NCBI GenBank assembly: GCA_015179025.1 | Contig: WHUX01000191.1 | Span: 37,359-101,358 of the forward strand | Source of the DNA: Terfezia claveryi | Taxonomy: Eukaryota > Ascomycota > Pezizomycetes > Pezizales > Pezizaceae | DNA: 64,000 bases | Direction of reading: 5' to 3' | In this document: positions 54,201 to 64,000 of the stretch, in pieces | How the letters are laid out: every line of letters starts with the position of its first letter | Numbering within the stretch: position 1 is the first letter of the stretch | The notes under the pieces: generated by a model | What the model saw: the letters and a program-made list of their open reading frames with translations, nothing else | What the model was told of the DNA's origin: nothing | The model's database searches: none | Translations under genes and position numbers: made by a program

Positions 54201-56470
54201 GATGAGTTTAATACACTCATTATAGAAGGTTGTCACACTGAATCTTTTCAATACTATACTTATTCTACTTACAATGCGTACACTTTAGGAGGCTGAAGAT
54301 GGTACAAAAGTAATACCAGGCCATGGTATTTTACAGAAATATATTTCAAGACAGCCTAATTTAGATAAAATATATTTAGATGATCTTCTATATTCTCATA
54401 TATTTTGTGGACAGATCTGGGTTCTGCAAAGACCTTGAGAATGCAAAACCAGAGTCATAAGAATTTCTTCCAGATCCTCTGATAGATAACAAAAACCCCT
54501 TATTTTGTCGGATTACTTTACTACACTACATTCCATTTAGATGCTTGTCTGAACTTACTGGAATTATTGGAGATAACGAAAATCTAGCAAACAGTATGGA
54601 TGATATAGATTGGACTATGTGGTTGTACTTTTTTATGGAAAAACTTCCTGCACAGCTCCGCAGTATGCTAAATATACAATATTCTAGGGCTCAATTAGAT
54701 GATGAACATGACTCAGATTTTGAATTAGACTATACTACTAATAATCTTGAGTCAGAAGATTGAATGGATATAGCAGGTGTCCAGCCTCATCAAGGACATA
54801 TAGATGATAATGAGAATAATAATATTGATACTATACTAAGGCAACTTGGTCATAGACCTCAAGATATTAAGCATAACTGGAGTAAAGACTTGGATGTGTT
54901 TGGTGGCTATATGAATATTACTTACAGCATTAGTTAGATTCATCAAATAAAACAAAGCTATTCTATTGAGTCTAATATTCTAGAGTTACTACCAGAATCA
55001 TTAAACCGAAAGCAGTGAATTGCCTATGATAAGATCATGCTAGTATAGAATCAAAATCCTAATAATAATAATCAACTTCTTATAGTTGTATCAGGAACTA
55101 CAGGCTCAGGTAAATCCTATCTTATTTAAGTCTTTAGATATACTATTTCAAAAACTCTTCCTCAGGAGTACTCAATTGATGAAGTCTTTCCTGTTCTTGC
55201 ATATACTGGCTATATAGCACATAATGTTGGTGGCGCAACAATACACGGGATGCTACAGATGAGTATAGATACTACTGATGAAGATGATATAAGTCCTTTA
55301 CATATCACTACTCTACAAATAAAGTGTCAACATATAAGGCTTATTATTATTAATGAGAAGTCTATGATAGGACAGAGGTTATTGGCACAAATAGAATGCA
55401 GACTTGCTGTAGTATTTCTAGATCGAGTAGGAAGGCTCTTTGGAGGTATTCATATTATCCTTATGGGAGATTTTGCATAGTTACCTCCAGTCATAGATAT
55501 TCCTCTTTATATTCAGCCTAATCCTGCTAGTATTCTCCAAAAAAACCTTGCAACCCACCTGTTGCAAGACAGAAGTTATTTCCTCTATTAGCAATTCTCA
55601 ACTTTTATTAGGCTATAAGTTAGTATACGTCAGGGAGGGGAATCAATAGAACAAGGTCTTTTTCAATCTATATTGTAACATGCTTGAGATGGAGCCTGAA
55701 CATATAATGACTAGTTAACTATTGTACAATATCGGATTTTGAGAAGGCTTCCAGAGGATGAGAAGAATTTATTTATTGGTGCAACAGCACTAATGTGTAC
55801 TAGGAAAGAGGTAAAAAGCTATAATGCAAAGCACTTACTCTCATTAAAAAATCCTGTCTATGGTGCTCTATCATCACATTCAGTACCCACTTTTATTATA
55901 CAGAAAGTAAGGAAACTTGAGTCAGCTATAGCAGGGGATTTACCTCCTATAATCCTATTAATGATTAGAGTAAGGATTATGATTACAAAGAACCTATGGA
56001 TCAAGGCAGGTATTATTAATAGGGCAATAGAAACCTTGCAGGCGCTCTTACCTAGTATAGAAGTTGAGGGGCTTTCTATGTATCTATTAGTTGAAGTTGA
56101 TCACTACCAAGGTCCTCTATTTCTCGATTCTTATCCTCATGTGATACCTATCACTCCATTAACAGCTTGATTTAAGTATAATTCACAACCATGTTCCTGA
56201 ACTCAGCTCCCTCTAGTACAAGCTTGGGCTCTCACTATCCATAAATCTCAGGGTCTAACACTACCAAAGTGAGTTAGATTCTAAGGAGTACCAGGCTAGT
56301 TTGACTTTTGTTACTCTATCTCAAGTTAAATGTTTAAAGGATCTAGCTTTTCTGAGCCTAGTTTCACTCACTCGCCTGACCTCTATAGCAAAATTGAAGA
56401 ATACTAGTGATAGGTTAGAGGAGAAGTGGCGACTGGACACTCTAAATATTAGGAGAAATCTGCAGTTATA
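51245..56470 (+). pseudogene. Helitron Rep-helicase, decayed
   Basis: The order is right for a Helitron: N-terminal Cys-rich segments (CLKCHIPF..CDYC; ECSICEE..CKHC near 52070-52145), a CAA/CAG-rich linker, a Helitron-like N domain (FPRLFPSGTVDYHASRP, about 52880), the HUH motif GHLHRFI (53521-53541), the two-Tyr motif NYITKYASK (Tyr codons 54019-54021 and 54031-54033), then a PIF1 helicase with Walker A SGTTGSGKSY (about 55091), Walker B-like LIIINEKSMIG (Asn for Asp, about 55352), MGDFA-stop-LPPV, and a final WALTIHKSQGLTL. Dozens of stops are TAG/TAA at Gln or TGA at Trp. The terminal TC and CTRR ends were not located. Confidence 0.85.
51540..51975. repeat. CAA/CAG-type trinucleotide tract in the Helitron
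   Basis: About 430 bp of (CAA)n with CAG, GAG and AAT variants encodes a polyglutamine linker interrupted by TAG and TAA, each one C-to-T step from CAG or CAA. Confidence 0.85.
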
Positions 56471-56494
56471 ACTTTAATATGACTATCATCTTTA

Positions 56495-56695
56495 TGTGCC
56501 ATATATTTCCTGTCTCTATATGCCATATATTTCCTGTTTCTATGCACCGTATGATTTCTGTCTCTATGCACTATATATTTCCTGTCTCTATGTGCCATAT
56601 ATTTTCTGTCTCGCACTGTTTGTTTCCTGTCTCTATGTGCTATATGTTTCCTGTCTATATGCCTGTCTCTATGTGCCTGTCTCTACAATTGAATT
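56495..56695. repeat. Minisatellite after the Helitron helicase
   Basis: Around eight units of the type CCATATATTTCCTGTCTCTATG with a 24-25 bp period, shortening at the right to CTGTCTCTATGTG. Confidence 0.8.
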
Positions 56696-56750
56696 GACAA
56701 GTAGAAAAAGTCAAAAGTTTTAGTAGAATGCAGCACTTTAGTGTTTGAAA

Positions 56751-57020
56751 CTGACAGTAGGTATAGTGCAGTGGTAAGTTCTTTACTTTACAGTTTATGT
56801 TTATTTATTGAGGGCCCGAGTTTGATTCCCAGTAGAGGCAAGAAGTTAATTGCCTTAATATCACTGTTGGCAGACTGGGAGTAGGGTTGTTGGGTATCCA
56901 TTCCTTAATGCTCTAGTTCACTATATCTCCACCAAACTATAAGTTTATAATAAGGGCAACCTAAAAAGTAATGTGATGGTGCTTGGAGTATAGTGAACTG
57001 GGGTAACTCGTTTTGCCTTT
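56751..57020 (+). mobile_element. tRNA-derived SINE-like unit
   Basis: TATAGTGCAGTGGTAAG (56762-56778) fits a polymerase III A box and GAGTTTGATTCCC (56818-56830) a B box, about 42 bases apart as in tRNA genes. The intervening bases do not form a good cloverleaf. The body reads on to about 57020, with a self-complementary pair around AGTTCACTATA (56922) and TATAGTGAACT (56989). No clear poly(A) or duplication was found. A plain tRNA pseudogene is an alternative. Confidence 0.5.
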
Positions 57021-57299
57021 TGACATAAGTATCTTTCTTAGTGAATTGAGACTCCTTTTTTTCTATAACCTTTAATATGACTATGATCTTTGCCCGAATA
57101 GTGATCGTTGCTAAATCAGGGTAACCACATCATTGTCAACTTCAGTTACCTTGTAGTAGATACAATAGAACTAGATGAGGTAATAGAAATAGTTTCCAAA
57201 TCACTATCCTATTCATCAAGCTCTTCCCTACTAATACTTTTTTATTTCTCTCTTCCCTATCCGATGAACAAATAGTGATAAATGAAACTTCCTTACATT

Positions 57300-58990
57300 T
57301 TCCGAATTGCTTGCGGAAGGGATGGAGGCTGGGTTATAGAGGTTTGCCGAGCTGATTAGAGGACTTCTGTAGCTGTTTCTTCTTTTTTGCTTCTATTGCC
57401 TCTCATTCAATATATAACTCCTTAAAGGTCTTTCTCTTTATAACCTGACCATGAAACCTTCTTAGCTCCCTCTGATCAACTTTAGCTTCAAGCTTCTGTG
57501 CTTTTTGCTACTGCTGTAGTATTCTCTGCTCGAGCACCCAGTCCTTATCTGCAGCAATACTAAACTTCTCAAGTTGCTGAATCAAGTCTGCCAAATCTGC
57601 ATGATCAAGGTTCGCTTCTTTGGATTTTAGTCGAAGAGTGGCCTGTCTTACTCATTAATGAAGCTTGGCTGTATTACGAGGTATAGGGGGTTCTAATGGT
57701 GGGGCAGGTACATGGGCTCTTGGCAGAGCTTGTCCATGCATTAACTTATTTAAGACATATCTTGAATTAAATAGAATGAGACCTGCTCCTTGCTATGCAC
57801 TGAGGTTATTCTTCTTAGTATATATTGCAGTTCGTACTATAATAAGCATAAGACGAAAGTTGCCTTTAGTGACTGCCATATTCCCAAACTGAACAAGACA
57901 ATCAACCTGTACTTCATAAGCTTTCTATAGTGGTGAAAATAATTTAATATCATGTAGTTGAAGTAGATGAGTAGAGTGTGCTAGTAAATAGTAGGCAATG
58001 ATGTTGACACTAAGGCAGAATTCAACAAACTCAACTGTAATATGAAATCTATGACTATCCACAATTAGTAGTCTCCATTTTCTACCCATTACTATTCCTT
58101 TTGTTACCTTATAAAAATGTTTAATCTATTCTATCTCAAATATATGACTAGTCTAACCTTTTTTCGAGTAAGTAAACTTCCAGCTATCACAATCTACTTC
58201 TAGATTTTTTAAAGATTGATACCAGCCCATATAATGTCCTGCACCTTTATATATAATTAAAGGAGGTAGTACAATGTCTTCTCCAGATATTTCTTTTACC
58301 ACTGTAATCATTTCTCAATTTCCATCTGTTACTAGTTTACTAGTCATATCTTAACTACATCTTAAGCAAATAACCTTAGCTCGATCTGAAATCCCTTACC
58401 TAAATCCCTTCTCATCTATATTGTAGATTATAGCATCAGTGATTTGGTAAAGCCGCTTAAGCCGTAAAAGCTTATTGAAGTGATCTTGGATAATTTCAAG
58501 ATTGCTAGCCTTGATTCTTTTTTTGTCAAACTGGCTGCTGAGCTTTGAAATAACAAAGGAGTAACGATCTAGAAAGTGAGTAATCCAATTTTTCCCTACT
58601 GCAGATTTTTTATTCTACTCGGTACCCTTTAATAAGACAATACCCTTCTTCACATATAAAATTCGAGAAGAGAATTCCTTCTCCTCTAATTTTAAGATCC
58701 ATCATATAATTGCCTTCTTTTCTACTGGTGTATACAACTGTTGTACAACATGCCCCTTTACACAGGATTCTACACCATTTAACTGCCCATATAATTTAGT
58801 ATAAGAAAGTCTAAAAGCTACTGCTGTCTTCCGAATTGATATGTATTTTCTCTGTTTAAATGCCAAAATTGCACGCTAAATGTACAGCTCTTGTTGAGCC
58901 TCTATAACTTGCTTGCATTGCTTTAGCCTTCCCATTGCTCGTTCCCAGCTTGCACTATTCTTACATTAGCTTATATATTCTACTTGGTCT
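57300..58990 (-). pseudogene. Second pogo-type DDE transposase, inactivated
   Basis: The minus strand reads an N-terminal helix-turn-helix region (AILAFKQRKYISIRKTAVAF), a CENP-B-like part (ASNLEIIQDHFNKLLRLKRL), the first catalytic motif YNIDEKGF (about 58415), LLIVDSHRFH (about 58065), STHLLQLHDIKLFSPL (about 57960) and a coiled, Lys/Glu-rich tail. All three acidic residues are still present, but many stops interrupt the frame. Terminal repeats were not found. It is a different lineage from the element at 27472. Confidence 0.7.
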
Positions 58991-59340
58991 GTTTTCTAAA
59001 CCTCATATAAAGAGTAGATAAATACTACATAATTTTTTCCCAGTGCTCAAATTATGTCTTAGATACACTAAAATATATAGGATCCCTCAGAGTTGATGCT
59101 GCAAGGACTGTTGATTCTAATGTTACCACTGGTATTGAAATCTGTCATAAACTAATATTATTGTAGCCTCAAAATTACCCTGCAATACTGTGCTACTGAT
59201 CGGCATATGGCTGATTGGCATTCCTGTAATGATCGGTATCCCCGTGAAGTATGGTAGTATAATGGGGCTCAGGGAAATATAGCAACCAAGAGATAGGCCT
59301 AGGCCTAGGCAGAGGAAGGGGTAAACTGGAGGCTATGATG

Positions 59341-59712
59341 GTGTCACTGAATGTGAGCAGCTTAATACACACGTAAGCTGACTTATATGTTTGATAGATA
59401 TTCTGCAAGGGGGCAGCAAAACTGCAAAGACTATAAAGCAGGGCAAGAGGGTAAATGAGGAAGGTGCACCAGTGTAAGGAGAGACAAGGAGAAGCAAGGT
59501 CTGTATTCTAGATACAAGACATTGAATAGAGATCCAACTAGAGACCGAAGACAAGAAGATATATATACATGGTGGCTCGAAGAGCCAAGGCCAACAATGG
59601 GATAAGCCTTCTGAGATAGGGAACCTCGATAGTATGCCAGTTCTAGTATGACTCTCAAATGGGGACCAAGGCAATGCTAAGCAACAATAACAATAATAAT
59701 AACAAGACAACA
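59341..59712 (-). mobile_element. Diverged LTR related to the solo LTR at 923-1435
   Basis: In complement it shares with that LTR the TATA region (ATGTATATATA), TTGGATCTC.AT.CAA.GTCT and CCTTGCTTCTCC in the same order and spacing. Differences are largely transitions. Ends and target duplication are uncertain. Confidence 0.6.
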
Positions 59713-59764
59713 GGTCGGGAGCCCGCGAGAGTTATACTAGAACTAGCATGACTCTCAGAGATTC

Positions 59765-59816
59765 AAGGCGATAGTCTGGTTGGCACAAGCCCTCTACAAC
59801 CAGACTACTAAGGTGA
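59765..59816 (-). mobile_element. 38-bp micro-insertion with inverted ends
   Basis: AAGGCGA (59765-59771) and AAGGTGA (59810-59816) flank an insert that begins TAGTCTGGTTGGCACAAGCC and contains CAACCAGACTA near its other end, so here both ends carry the shared terminus. Confidence 0.5.
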
Positions 59817-59827
59817 GACTAGATAAC

Positions 59828-59923
59828 CATTTTTTTTATTATTTTTTTTTAATACTTGTAACTCCTATGTAGTCTCGTCGGGGAGTTATAAGGAGCCACT
59901 CGGAAGCCCGAGTGGATTCAAGG
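59828..59923 (-). mobile_element. LINE 3' tail, separated from its body by a hAT
   Basis: T-rich tract, AATACTTGTAACTCCTATG, and stem 1 as CCACTCGG/CCGAGTGG. It continues at 62515 after the hAT, where AAGTTAATCTGCC, 3' UTR and ORF2 follow. Confidence 0.8.
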
Positions 59924-62506
59924 TATGTCTGGGCACGAGACGTCTTAAGACAAGATAGCACCTGGTCTTGAGACATCTTATTATTTACTAGGCTAGTCTC
60001 GAGACAGTCTCATAAGTCTCGAGACTTTTGCCAATCAAGATCTCCAGATGATAATATTTGAACTCATAAGCTAGCTACCTAATCATCATCAACATCATTG
60101 CCTTCAATGTCTATATTACCTTCTGTTCCCTCTTCTACCAACCCTCAATCTAAAATCATATTTAGCGGTGTAAACTTATCAAACCCTAACCAATACTTAC
60201 AACACATAATTGCATTAGCCATTCCCTCTATCATAGCACTTCTCTGCTTAGTTAATACATTCCCTGCAATAGAAAAACAATACTCAGAAGGTACACTGAT
60301 AGCAGGAATAGCAAAATAATCTCAAGCCATATGACTAAGGTTAGGAAACTGAGACTCATAAGTATGCCACTATTCAATCAGATCAATCTGCAGAAGTTCA
60401 ACCTTTTTCTCTAGAAATATATCTACCTTCGATATCTCTAGAATTGTACTAGCTTGTAAAGAACCAAATACAGCTGTCATAAAGTCGTCTTCGAGATATT
60501 GAGAGCTTGCTGGAGGAGGTGGAGTAGAAAGGTGTGAGGATATAGTAGCCGGAGTATACTGGTTCTGATAAATTCTTTGGATAGCTTCTTTCGCCTCTAA
60601 AATCCACTCAGTTTGCTATCTAAGGTTCTGGAATGTTTGAACTTTACATTGTAGATCTAACATAGTTGCAATTGTTTATACAGAATAAGTTTTACTATAA
60701 TATTCATTAAGCTTCTGCCAGCTAGCGGTACAAGCCTCAAAGAAAATTGATCTTGAAGTAGACTCATGCTCTACTATAGTCTCTAAACGAGTTGATAATA
60801 TTGAGAAGTATGGAAGCTGTGCAAATAAGGTAGGATAGCTACTTCCACTCAAATGTTCAGTAGCTATAATGAAGATATCAAGAATATCTTTGAGTTTTTA
60901 GAGAAGTGACTATTCTTCAGCATGAATTTGTAAATTTTGGAGACGTTCTTCCAATCTAAAGTAGTCAGTATAATTTTTAAAAATCTTGAAGTAAAAATTA
61001 TACATACTTGCATACAGCATCAATTGCAGGACGTAATTCCAATATGCGTTCAAGTATAGTATATATAGAATTCCAGCGTACAGGCATATCAAGGATTAGA
61101 CGTTTGGATGGTATGTATACTGCTTGAGCCTAAGCTTTTAGAGATTCCCAGAGACAATATGATAATCAGATTTTTGCAATGATTTTGTGTACTTTATACG
61201 ATGCATATGCTAGTTAAGTTCCTTCAACCTTAAAGTTTTCTTCATTATCTTCATCATCAGCTAAGTTAGCTTCGTTTTGTATGGGAGTTGTATGGAGGTT
61301 TTTCAATAAGTCTGCACTGCTAGGTTAATAATATGACCTATGCATCCGAATACATGTACATTATTTTGTTTAAATCCAGACAAATTTCCTTCTCTTTCAA
61401 GTCTTCAAAACATAGCAGTATTAACTGAAGTAGAGTCAGCAGTAATAGCATGAATAGCTCTTGCAACATGAAATTTTTGTAAACATGCAACCAGAACCTG
61501 GCCTAAAGCTTGTGTAAAATGACTTCCCTCTAAATATTCAAATTCCCAATAACAATGATTGAAACTACCAAGTTACAGATTCAATAAACATGCAGTAATT
61601 CCAAAAATGGTATCTAATAGATGAACTCCATGCATCTAGAATAATACTAACTCTACCTCCATAAATAACTGTAAACTCACATAGTATATTCTGAATTGAG
61701 GTAACAACTTAGAATATAAACTATAATATCACGAGATGCAGTACGTCTAGATATCATAATAGCAGAGGGATTACAATATTGAAGTAACTCCCGAAAACTA
61801 GAATTCTCAACAACAGATAAAGAAGCATTAGTATTAATTAAAAAAGAAGATATATGCTCGCGTAACACCTTATTATCAAATCGGTCCGCTTGTTTTCTTG
61901 CACTTGCTGTTTTTCCTTGCGCCATTATACTGAATGGAGTCTGCTCTTTTGTTGTTGTACCTGAAGATCTTGCTAGCTGTTCCAATCATTGTATTTCTTC
62001 TTCTTGACTGTTGGAATCAAAGGATGTCGCTGTCGGAGATGTCGCAGCTGTAAACTGGAAAGTAGTAGATTTGGCTCCCACAGTCCACCCTCCTCATGTG
62101 CAGTGTGTACAAAAGATAATATGCTTACTTTCATCATGTTCCAATGTCTTCCGTATTAGTATCTTTCGGGTATAAACATAACTGCTGAATTTCCGTGAGG
62201 CCGCAGTTCCGCTAATAGTACGTGAGTCTTGTAAGGTAGCATAGCGCCCTGCTAAAGCCGCGATATATTCATCTGGTGTACGAGCAGCCGATATGGAAAT
62301 TTGGCTCATGGTGGACATTAGTGAAGGAATGTGCAGATAGAGCGGAGAAGGAGAACTTTAAGTTGCCTGCCTCTAGTAGCGAGAATAACACTAAAATAGT
62401 CCAACCAAACTATAAAATAGTGCTTGAACTTGGATTTCCGCAACCGATAAATTTCTCGAGACTTTTACGCGCAGTCTCGAGACGTCTCGTCTCGTGCCCA
62501 GGCCTA
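59924..62506 (-). mobile_element. hAT transposon, 2583 bp, with 8-bp target duplication
   Basis: Ends TATGTCTGGGCACGAGACG and its partner (GTCTCGTGCCCAGGCCTA) are flanked by ATTCAAGG at 59916-59923 and 62507-62514. It interrupts the LINE whose tail is at 59828. It is the full-length relative of the two deletion derivatives at 12956 and 49533. Confidence 0.95.
60079..62318 (-). pseudogene. hAT transposase of the 59924 element, inactivated
   Basis: Start MSTMSQISISAARTPDEYIA at 62318, then a BED-like start (HIIFCTHC), KQADRFDNKVLREHISSFLI and FRELLQYCNPSAIM in 61677-61985, and a C terminus EEGTEGNIDIEGNDVDDD with stop at 60079-60081. The middle carries many stops. Confidence 0.8.
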
Positions 62507-62600
62507 ATTCAAGGGAAGGGCAAGTTAATCTGCCAAACCCACGCAACTAAATACAAATATAAAGACGCTAGTGAAGGACTGCGCTGGACAAAGGGGACTC

Positions 62601-62648
62601 GTAAATAAGTAAGAAGGGGCTAGTGCAAGCCAGACTAGTAAATAAGTA
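62601..62648 (+). mobile_element. 26-bp micro-insertion with exact 11-bp direct repeats
   Basis: GTAAATAAGTA lies at 62601-62611 and 62638-62648. The insert reads AGAAGGGGCTAGTGCAAGCC plus AGACTA. It lies in LINE 3' UTR. Confidence 0.8.
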
Positions 62649-62843
62649 CAGAAGGAACTGAGAACTCTCGATATGCTGACTCTGAAAACGGAAACTAAAT
62701 GAACTTTCCTAACAAAAACTTGAAAAAGGCCTCTGTGGCCTCATAAGACTCCCCTCCCTCCTTTCTTCACTCCGGTCTGTCCAGCTCCTTCCAGCTGCGT
62801 TTCTCTCCTAGTAGGGCTCTCCGAAAGCGGTTGAAGCGGGGGC

Positions 62844-62918
62844 AGTCGAAGATGTTTTTTTTTTTTTTTTAAAATACTTATTACTCCTATGCAGCTCCGT
62901 TGGGGGGAGTCGAAGACG
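62844..62918 (-). mobile_element. 53-bp LINE-tail insertion with 11-bp target duplication
   Basis: AGTCGAAGATG (62844-62854) and AGTCGAAGACG (62908-62918) flank a T tract plus only 37 bp of the tail module, ending inside stem 2. It interrupts the zinc-knuckle codons of the LINE. Confidence 0.85.
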
Positions 62919-63439
62919 ATGTGTGAACCAGACTCCGAAGGATGGCCATACGCACATGCCTCTGACTCTGCTTTGCCGATATGATGTAGCCAGCTCTTCT
63001 GAGGGCCCTTGTTCGTTCGCATCCATGTGTAGGCTGATAGGGTATGGCGGTCCCATTCCACTCTTCTAGCTCCATATTCTGCTTTCGTTCTCGCCTCTTT
63101 TCGTATGGCTTTGGAGGATGCACGGAGCCCCCCTTCTGTTGCTGTATGCTCTTGGCCTGTGAACTCTCCTAAATGAGACTGGAAGTTCGCAAGCCAGTCT
63201 GCCTTTTCATTCCCTGGAATGCCCAAATGACCCCTGACCCATAATAGCTGAAGGTCTCTATGTGGGTTGGTGGTCAAGCAAGCCTTGATCTCTTTCTCGA
63301 TGCCAGACCTGGGAGGAGAGCCTGAGCTCATGTTGCGGACTGCCTGGATTGCTGCTTGGGAGTCTGATAGAATTGCCAGCATATCTGAGTCCTCCTTGGC
63401 ACTTGCGCAGAGCCAGTTGCATTACAAACAGTTCGCCAT

Positions 63440-63488
63440 CCACTAGGTTAGTCTGGCTTGCACTAGCCCCTCCCTAGCCACAAGGTAA
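63440..63488 (-). mobile_element. 27-bp micro-insertion at the truncated end of a LINE
   Basis: CCACTAGGTTA (63440-63450) and CCACAAGGTAA (63478-63488) match at 9 of 11. The insert is the complement of GGAGGGGCTAGTGCAAGCCA plus GAC. Confidence 0.55.
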
Positions 63489-63527
63489 CCATGGAAGAGG
63501 GGCTAGTGCAAGCCAGACTAGTAACCA
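63485..63527 (+). mobile_element. 29-bp micro-insertion with 7-bp direct repeats
   Basis: GTAACCA lies at 63485-63491 and 63521-63527. The insert ends AGGGGCTAGTGCAAGCCAGA plus CTA. With the neighbouring inverted unit it forms a hairpin of about 25-bp arms. Confidence 0.7.
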
Positions 63528-64000
63528 GCAGTATCTTACTTGGGGTGCTGAATTATTTAATAGTACACCTCGCCTCCTGGTTCCTTTGCAACGATTGGAA
63601 TATCAGGCCTTACGGAAAATCACAGGAGGATACCACGGCAGCAGCCACAACACCCTAGGGTTTATATCCAATATAGAGCCCCTCCAGGACAAACTGGATG
63701 ACATGCAAAGGTCATGGGCGGCCAGGATCGTCAGAACGGGTGATGCACAAGTGAGATCCTATATCGAAAAGGATACCTCATGGTGTGACAGCATCAACAA
63801 CATGCATCTGGCAAGGACCCCTATTTCGAAGGCCTTTTTCCTGATTGGAGTGGACCTGGAAGAAATATCGTGGAGCGATAGGGGTGACACAGCACCATTC
63901 CCCATTATTTACGAGGAAATTTTGGACCCGAAATCTGAGAGATCCAAACTTGTGGGAGTATGGGCAGCTAAGATAGGAGCCATTCTGGAAGAAGGGTGGA
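63520..64000 (+). CDS. Tad1-type LINE ORF2, thumb/connector region, runs off the window
   Basis: An uninterrupted frame of 160 codons without an ATG near its left end reads YLTWGAELFNSTPRLLVPLQ, YQALRKITGGYHGSSHNTLG and ILEEGW at the edge. LTWGAEL and the following helices correspond to the region between RT and RNase H in Tad1 LINEs (compare ALWGSEL at 31310). The RT itself is missing on the left, where micro-insertions mark the break. No lesion is seen, so it may belong to a young copy. Confidence 0.8.

Larger units (their letters stand above)
62515..63443 (-). pseudogene. Tad1-type LINE ORF2 C-terminal part
   Basis: On the minus strand: DGELFVMQLAL (RNase H Glu), a frameshift near 63380, ILSDSQAAIQAV (Asp), LLWVRGHLGIPGNEKADWLA (last acidic residue), then a knuckle (ACAYGHPSESGSHIVFDC) broken by a 53-bp LINE-tail insertion, then SWKELDRPEWRKEG and EATEAFFKFL. 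Its 3' UTR runs from 62740 down to 62515 and continues at 59923. It is truncated at 63443. Confidence 0.85.

Noticed and set aside
5683..63000. Reading the short LINE-tail insertions as tRNA- or 5S-derived SINEs
   Set aside because: No A-box/B-box pair is present in any copy, and the same tail sits at the end of ORF2 in longer LINE fragments (46286-46880, 14682-15170).

Overview
The window looks like a repeat-rich stretch of nuclear genome from a filamentous ascomycete (Pezizomycotina). The evidence is short introns of 51-97 bp with GT..AG borders, Tad1-type LINEs, Fot1/pogo, Tc1/mariner, hAT and Helitron elements with many C-to-T/G-to-A lesions, an extreme AT-rich block with no CpG, and a LaeA-type methyltransferase gene. 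Only two host-like protein genes can be supported: a six-exon SAM methyltransferase (19039-20549, minus) and a two-exon protein resembling the OTT_1508 deaminase-like family with an apparent 1-bp frameshift (42819-44798, plus). Almost everything else recognisable is mobile DNA, much of it nested.

Layout. 1-4460: a decayed block in which surviving cytosines are almost all in CpT, carrying a clean solo LTR (923-1435) and a 48-bp tandem repeat. 4461-11640: ordinary, mostly unannotatable DNA with LINE 3' ends. 11650-15170: hAT remains, a minisatellite, LTR pieces, a hAT deletion derivative hit by three later insertions, and LINE 3' ends. 15171-25070: a TA-flanked MITE, the methyltransferase gene, and quiet DNA. 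25071-30088: an inverted-repeat MITE and a 2.6-kb pogo element with 41-bp perfect TIRs. 30433-42180: a nested stack. A Tad1 LINE is split inside its RNase H domain by hAT sequence. The hAT sequence is split by a 3.5-kb Tc1/mariner element (bloated by GC-rich minisatellite) and by a 1.6-kb LTR element whose two LTRs look identical. 42819-44798: the OTT_1508-like gene. 45352-51010: a perfect hairpin, a Ty3 gag-protease remnant split by a LINE, a TIR element carrying an LTR, and a second hAT deletion derivative. 51245-56700: a decayed Helitron with a minisatellite. 56751-57020: a tRNA-like (SINE-like) unit. 57300-59000: a second pogo relative. 59341-64000: an LTR relative, then a LINE split by a hAT with 8-bp target duplications, and the start of another LINE.

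The most unusual signal is a family of very short insertions (about 7-38 bp) that share one fixed end, CCAGACTA, have variable other ends, and are each flanked by 7-13 bp direct repeats. One copy can be compared with an empty paralogous site in the same window. In parallel, a 3' tail module of LINEs with two stem-loops is inserted on its own at many sites with target duplications, and its stems change in a compensatory way. No rRNA gene, CRISPR array or ordinary tRNA gene was seen. All calls come from reading the sequence. Family names rest on motif recognition, not on searches.
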